Below, piece after piece: positions 13,465 through 16,091 of a DNA stretch of 16,091 nucleotides (positions are counted from its first letter, which is position 1; each line of letters begins with the position of its first letter). A program made the translations under genes and the position numbers. The stretch is from NCBI GenBank assembly GCA_024687845.1, contig JAILEL010000247.1, positions 1 through 16,091 of the forward strand, in the 5' to 3' direction. The notes under the pieces were generated by a model. The model was not told the DNA's origin, made no database searches, and was given only the letters and a program-made list of their open reading frames with translations. This stretch comes from Eubacterium sp. (GTDB lineage: Bacteria > Bacillota_A > Clostridia > Lachnospirales > Lachnospiraceae).

Positions 13465-14070
13465 ATGTTATTACAAATAAGTTCCGGTCAGGGGCCGGTG
13501 GAATGTGAATATGCAGTGGGGCTTTTATTTGCCTCACTGCAGGAAGAATTTCCGGATATAGAAAAAGTATATGAGCATCCATCAAAAGAAAATGGATGTT
13601 ATAAATCTATAATGTTTAGTTCAATTCAGGATTTATCAAAACTTGAAGGATCCGTGCAGTGGGTTTGTGAAAGCCCATTCAGACCACATCATAAAAGAAA
13701 AAACTGGTTTGTGGATGTAAGCATTATACCTGAAGTAAAAGAAATTGATCTGGATATAAATGATGAAGATATAAGGCTTGAAAGATTTCATTCGGGCGGT
13801 AAAGGCGGACAGAATGTAAATAAAGTAGAAACCGGGGTAAGGCTTGTTCATGTTCCGACAGAAATAGTAGTAACATCAACTGCCCAGCGTACACAGCAGA
13901 TGAACAGATCTGATGCAATGAACAAATTAAAAACGATTCTTATTCAGATGAATTATGAAACGAAAGCTGATCAGAAAAACTCAGCCTGGCGGGAACATAC
14001 CAGGCTGGAGAGGGGCAACCCGGTAAGAGTATATAAGGGAAAGGATTTTCGACTGGTACAGATTTTTTGA
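13465..14070 (+). CDS. prfH: Peptide chain release factor homologue PrfH
   Basis: PrfH is a codon-independent class I release-factor homologue that frees nascent chains from ribosomes damaged in the decoding centre, so that RtcB can repair the rRNA. The 201-residue protein has the PrfH opening MLLQISSGQGPVECEYAV and the diagnostic RPHHKRKNWFVDV at 73-85. The catalytic GGQ (residues 114-116) lies in FHSGGKGGQNVNKVETGVRL, and WREHTRLERGNPVRVYKG near the end completes the domain. It lacks the stop-codon recognition domain of RF1/RF2. The ATG at 13465 is chosen because GGAG at 13453-13456 precedes it and known homologues begin with a similar MLLQ sequence. An alternative ATG at 13447 overlaps the rtcB stop codon and would add six residues. 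It is co-transcribed with rtcB. Confidence 0.94.
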   Translation: MLLQISSGQGPVECEYAVGLLFASLQEEFPDIEKVYEHPSKENGCYKSIMFSSIQDLSKLEGSVQWVCESPFRPHHKRKNWFVDVSIIPEVKEIDLDINDEDIRLERFHSGGKGGQNVNKVETGVRLVHVPTEIVVTSTAQRTQQMNRSDAMNKLKTILIQMNYETKADQKNSAWREHTRLERGNPVRVYKGKDFRLVQIF

Positions 14071-14108
14071 GAACACTGAAACTGACATTAATGAGTTTTA
14101 AATAAATA

Positions 14109-14137
14109 TTGTAATTTGACTGTGATTGAATTATAAT
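14109..14137 (+). promoter_or_regulatory. Sigma-A promoter of the MarR operon
   Basis: TTGTAA at 14109-14114 is 17 bases from a perfect TATAAT at 14132-14137. The last base of the -10 is also the first base of the palindromic operator, so repressor binding would block RNA polymerase. Confidence 0.65.
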
Positions 14138-14159
14138 GTTGTTTAGCAACTAAACAACA
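14137..14159 (+). promoter_or_regulatory. Perfect 10-bp palindromic operator, probable MarR autoregulatory site
   Basis: TGTTGTTTAG and CTAAACAACA are exact reverse complements separated by CAA, giving a 23-bp site typical in size for MarR-family dimers. It runs from the -10 box to the ribosome binding site of the MarR gene. Its place directly before that gene points to negative autoregulation of the whole operon. Confidence 0.75.
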
Positions 14160-14169
14160 GGAGTATTGT

Positions 14170-14622
14170 ATGGAAAATGAGATTCTTCAAATAGGAATGC
14201 GATTGATAAACAAATATAACAGCCTCAATAAGAAGGCTCACTACTATGGAGTGGATGTATTACTTTATCCATCAGAAATTCATGTTATAGATGCAATCGG
14301 AGAAAATAATGATATTACTACTACTAAGCTATCTATGAATCTTGGAATTACTAAAGGAGGCATCTCGCAGACCGTTTCAAAGCTTTATGAAAAGGGACTG
14401 ATTGATAAGTCTGAAGGAAGTGGAATAAATGAGGTTTATATCTCCCTTACAGAGAAAGGTTTAGTTGCATATGAGGAACATAAAAAACTACACAGTGTAA
14501 TGAGTAACAGGTTGAGTGCATTGTTCGAGAAAATAGATGATAAAAGCCGTGATAATATATTAGGCTTGATGCATATTATAGATGAAGAACTGACGAGAAT
14601 GGAGGAAAACAATGATTTTTGA
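14170..14622 (+). CDS. MarR family transcriptional regulator
   Basis: The 150-residue protein has the MarR layout: an N-terminal dimerisation helix (residues 1-25), a winged helix-turn-helix at about 34-100 with SEIHVIDAIGE, then TTTKLSMNLGITKGGISQTVSKLYEKGLI as the recognition part, and the wing ending VYISLTEKG. C-terminal helices from 105 to 145 complete the dimerisation region. AGGAG precedes the ATG by 6 bases. It should repress its own operon through the palindrome at 14137-14159 until a ligand is bound. It overlaps the next gene by 11 bases, which places the alpha/beta hydrolase under its control. The ligand cannot be predicted. Confidence 0.9.
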   Translation: MENEILQIGMRLINKYNSLNKKAHYYGVDVLLYPSEIHVIDAIGENNDITTTKLSMNLGITKGGISQTVSKLYEKGLIDKSEGSGINEVYISLTEKGLVAYEEHKKLHSVMSNRLSALFEKIDDKSRDNILGLMHIIDEELTRMEENNDF

Positions 14623-15394
14623 AACCATAGGTGACAGGAAGAATCCGGTAATTATTATGTTGAATGGTTCTTTTTCTACCGGAGCGGGATTGAGTCATAT
14701 AGCAGAAATGATATCTGATAAATACTTTGTCATTCTCCCTACATATGACGGACACCACGAAGGTGGGGGAATATTCACAACAAGATTAGAGCAGGCAAAG
14801 AAAACTATCGAATACCTGAGGAAAGAGAATATACAGCATATTGCGCTGATTCAAGGCGCATCCATGGGTGCGGAGGTTGCCCTTACTTTGGCATCACTGT
14901 TAGTTAAAACCGATATTCAGGTGGATAAATATCTGTTTGATGGAGGTCCGTTTTTTCATTTTCCTAAATGGTTTCGTTTGGTTATGCGGTTTAAATTCAG
15001 AAGTATGGTGCATCAGGCTAAGTACGGGTCTTTAGAAGAAATAATAGAGCGGTTTTCAAAGAACCGAATGGTACAGTGGATGATACATGGGGATATTTCT
15101 CCATATAAATGGTTCATTAAAGGACTTGCTGATGCAGCACCATATATGTCCGATGAATCAATCAACAATGAGAGTGATGCCTGTTACACATTTGATTACC
15201 CCGAAGTGCCGGAAGAAGAACAGAAGAAATATCTTTTCATATGGTCAAAGAATGAACCTGCATTTAAATCATATAAAAAGGTTAAGAAGCATTATCCGTA
15301 TGCAAGGTATAGCAGTCCGGGAAAACTTGGCCATTGCGGATTTATTTCAAGGCAACCGGAGAAATATGCACGATTTTTAGATAAACTTGCTTAA
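14612..15394 (+). CDS. Alpha/beta hydrolase
   Basis: The 260-residue protein has the alpha/beta-hydrolase core: an oxyanion-region strand VIIMLNGSFSTG at 13-24, a nucleophile elbow GASMG at 82-86 with Ser84, a probable acid at Glu215 (FIWSKNEPA, where Asp is more usual) and the catalytic His241 in GHCGFISRQPEKY. Residues 115-190 form a helical lid. There is no signal peptide, so it is cytosolic. GGAGG at 14601-14605 sits 6 bases before the ATG, inside the MarR gene, and the two genes overlap. The substrate is unknown. MarR-controlled hydrolases often act on esters or on stress-related compounds. Confidence 0.87.
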   Translation: MIFETIGDRKNPVIIMLNGSFSTGAGLSHIAEMISDKYFVILPTYDGHHEGGGIFTTRLEQAKKTIEYLRKENIQHIALIQGASMGAEVALTLASLLVKTDIQVDKYLFDGGPFFHFPKWFRLVMRFKFRSMVHQAKYGSLEEIIERFSKNRMVQWMIHGDISPYKWFIKGLADAAPYMSDESINNESDACYTFDYPEVPEEEQKKYLFIWSKNEPAFKSYKKVKKHYPYARYSSPGKLGHCGFISRQPEKYARFLDKLA

Positions 15395-15801
15395 TGGTTC
15401 CGCTATTGGAAGGCTTTTGGTGGCAGGAAGGCAAGGACGGTATTGACTATGCACGCAAGGAAGCTTTTCATTGGATTTCAGTGATACGCCTTCCTGACTT
15501 TGTGACCGAAGATGATTTCAGATGGGCTGTGAGTGAAGCAACCAAAAAGAAGAAGCAGGATTTCTCTAAAGTCCAGTTTCTGACTGTTGAAGAGGGCTTA
15601 TGTGTCCAATGTATGCATATCGGTTCTTATGATGATGAGCCTGCAACAGTAGAGACAATGCATGCATTTATAGAAAAAGAGGGGTATGTTCTTGATATTT
15701 CTGATAAAAGACTTCATCATGAGATATATCTGAGTGATGCCAGAAAAGTTGCCCCTGAGAAACTAAGGACTGTGATTCGGCATCCTATCAGAAAAGAATA
15801 G
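15394..15801 (+). CDS. GyrI-like domain protein, apparently missing its N-terminal part
   Basis: The 135-residue product matches the C-terminal two thirds of GyrI-like small-molecule-binding proteins: LEGFWWQEGKDGIDY at 5-19, IRLPDFVTEDDF at 31-42, KKKKQDFSKV at 51-60, CMHIGSYDDEPATV at 73-86 and HHEIYLSDARK at 108-118 with the conserved Glu110. Family proteins of this type usually have about 200 residues, so some 70 N-terminal residues seem absent. The ATG overlaps the stop of the hydrolase gene (TAATG) and has no ribosome binding site, so any translation depends on coupling. It may be a functional short form or a gene truncated when the operon was formed. GyrI-like domains bind hydrophobic drugs or act on them. 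Confidence 0.7.
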   Translation: MVPLLEGFWWQEGKDGIDYARKEAFHWISVIRLPDFVTEDDFRWAVSEATKKKKQDFSKVQFLTVEEGLCVQCMHIGSYDDEPATVETMHAFIEKEGYVLDISDKRLHHEIYLSDARKVAPEKLRTVIRHPIRKE

Positions 15802-15906
15802 CCTTTGGGTGACTCTATTCTCATGCCGCATCATAGAATCATTTGGAACGGGCATCGGGGAAGCTAAAAGATCTATGTGGAAAAACGGTTCTCCGGAGCT
15901 TTTTTA

Positions 15907-15915
15907 TGGTATAAT
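15907..15915 (+). promoter_or_regulatory. Extended -10 promoter
   Basis: TGGTATAAT matches the extended -10 consensus TGnTATAAT. No convincing -35 lies 16-18 bases upstream, which an extended -10 can tolerate. It sits 24 bases before the start of the small ORF at 15939. Confidence 0.5.
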
Positions 15916-15938
15916 GACCGCCATAAAGGAGTGATTGT

Positions 15939-16058
15939 ATGAATGAGTTAAATTATTCAGATGTGCTGGAAGGTGTGGTTCATATTTATGACGTATCAGA
16001 CCGAAAGTGTGAAGTATATAATGATGTTGCAAGTGAACATCTGCTAATAACGTGTTAG
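15939..16058 (+). CDS. 39-aa small ORF of unknown function
   Basis: The ATG is preceded at 7 bases by AAGGAG (15926-15931) and lies just after an extended -10 promoter, so transcription and translation signals both point to it. The product begins MNELNYSDVLEGVVHIYDVS and ends CEVYNDVASEHLLITC. It is acidic, has no membrane segment and matches nothing I know. A T-rich stretch follows (16059-16077). It may be a complete small protein or the first part of a longer gene broken by a stop. Confidence 0.4.
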   Translation: MNELNYSDVLEGVVHIYDVSDRKCEVYNDVASEHLLITC

Positions 16059-16091
16059 TTTTTTGAAGAATTATTTTTTGGTTGGCTTTCT

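Noticed and set aside
13640..14149. Minus-strand ORFs of 64-71 aa
   Set aside because: They are antisense to prfH and show no coding features.
15087..15380. 97-aa plus-strand ORF
   Set aside because: It is an alternative frame inside the alpha/beta-hydrolase gene, which has the catalytic motifs.
15881..15906. Terminator around CTCCGGAG before a T-run
   Set aside because: The 8-mer is self-complementary but leaves no loop, and no longer stem was found, so it was not called.

Overview
The window looks like a low-GC Firmicutes chromosome, most probably a Lachnospiraceae member close to Butyrivibrio or Pseudobutyrivibrio. This rests on the AT-rich composition, strong GGAGG-type ribosome binding sites, and gene types common in that family: a LytTR regulator paired with a DUF3021 protein, a carboxymuconolactone decarboxylase-cupin fusion, DUF2804, GrpB, and rtcB-prfH. 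The taxon is an inference from gene content. No rRNA, tRNA, CRISPR array, transposase or phage gene was seen.

Layout. Positions 1-1316 hold the 3' end of an unknown gene, two small doubtful ORFs (one like the C-terminal domain of HisZ/HisRS) and the nucleosidase gene mtnN. Positions 1417-4737 hold a long inverted repeat, a good promoter, a lipoprotein gene, a two-pass membrane protein gene and a Na+/phosphate symporter with a PhoU-like tail. A 16-bp direct repeat lies at both ends of this block. Positions 4887-6470 are on the minus strand: a broken alpha/beta-hydrolase gene, a LytTR regulator and a DUF3021 membrane protein. Upstream of them is a 21-bp-periodic direct repeat that looks like the LytTR operator.

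Positions 6591-11847 are a plus-strand accessory stretch. The intact genes are an aldo-keto reductase, the CMD-cupin protein, an EamA transporter and a GrpB-GNAT fusion. Between them lie remnants of a WYL-type regulator, an APH-fold phosphotransferase, a DUF2804 gene with an internal deletion, and a GNAT acetyltransferase. Apart from the operator (6437-6470) and the regulator remnant (6591-6650), nothing was recognised between 6369 and 6737.

Positions 11936-14070 carry the most interesting unit: rtcB and prfH, an RNA ligase and a release-factor homologue that form a rRNA-repair and ribosome-rescue pair. A consensus promoter drives a leader of about 300 nt containing a 24-codon ORF with a very strong ribosome binding site, several mutually exclusive pairings, and a strong intrinsic terminator only 34 nt before rtcB. 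Expression must therefore pass a terminator. The layout resembles the ribosome-mediated attenuators of antibiotic-resistance genes, and suggests that the operon senses translation failure directly.

Positions 14109-15801 hold a MarR-regulated operon: promoter, perfect palindromic operator, marR-type gene, alpha/beta hydrolase and an N-terminally short GyrI-like protein. The window ends with an extended -10 promoter and a 39-codon ORF of unknown function.
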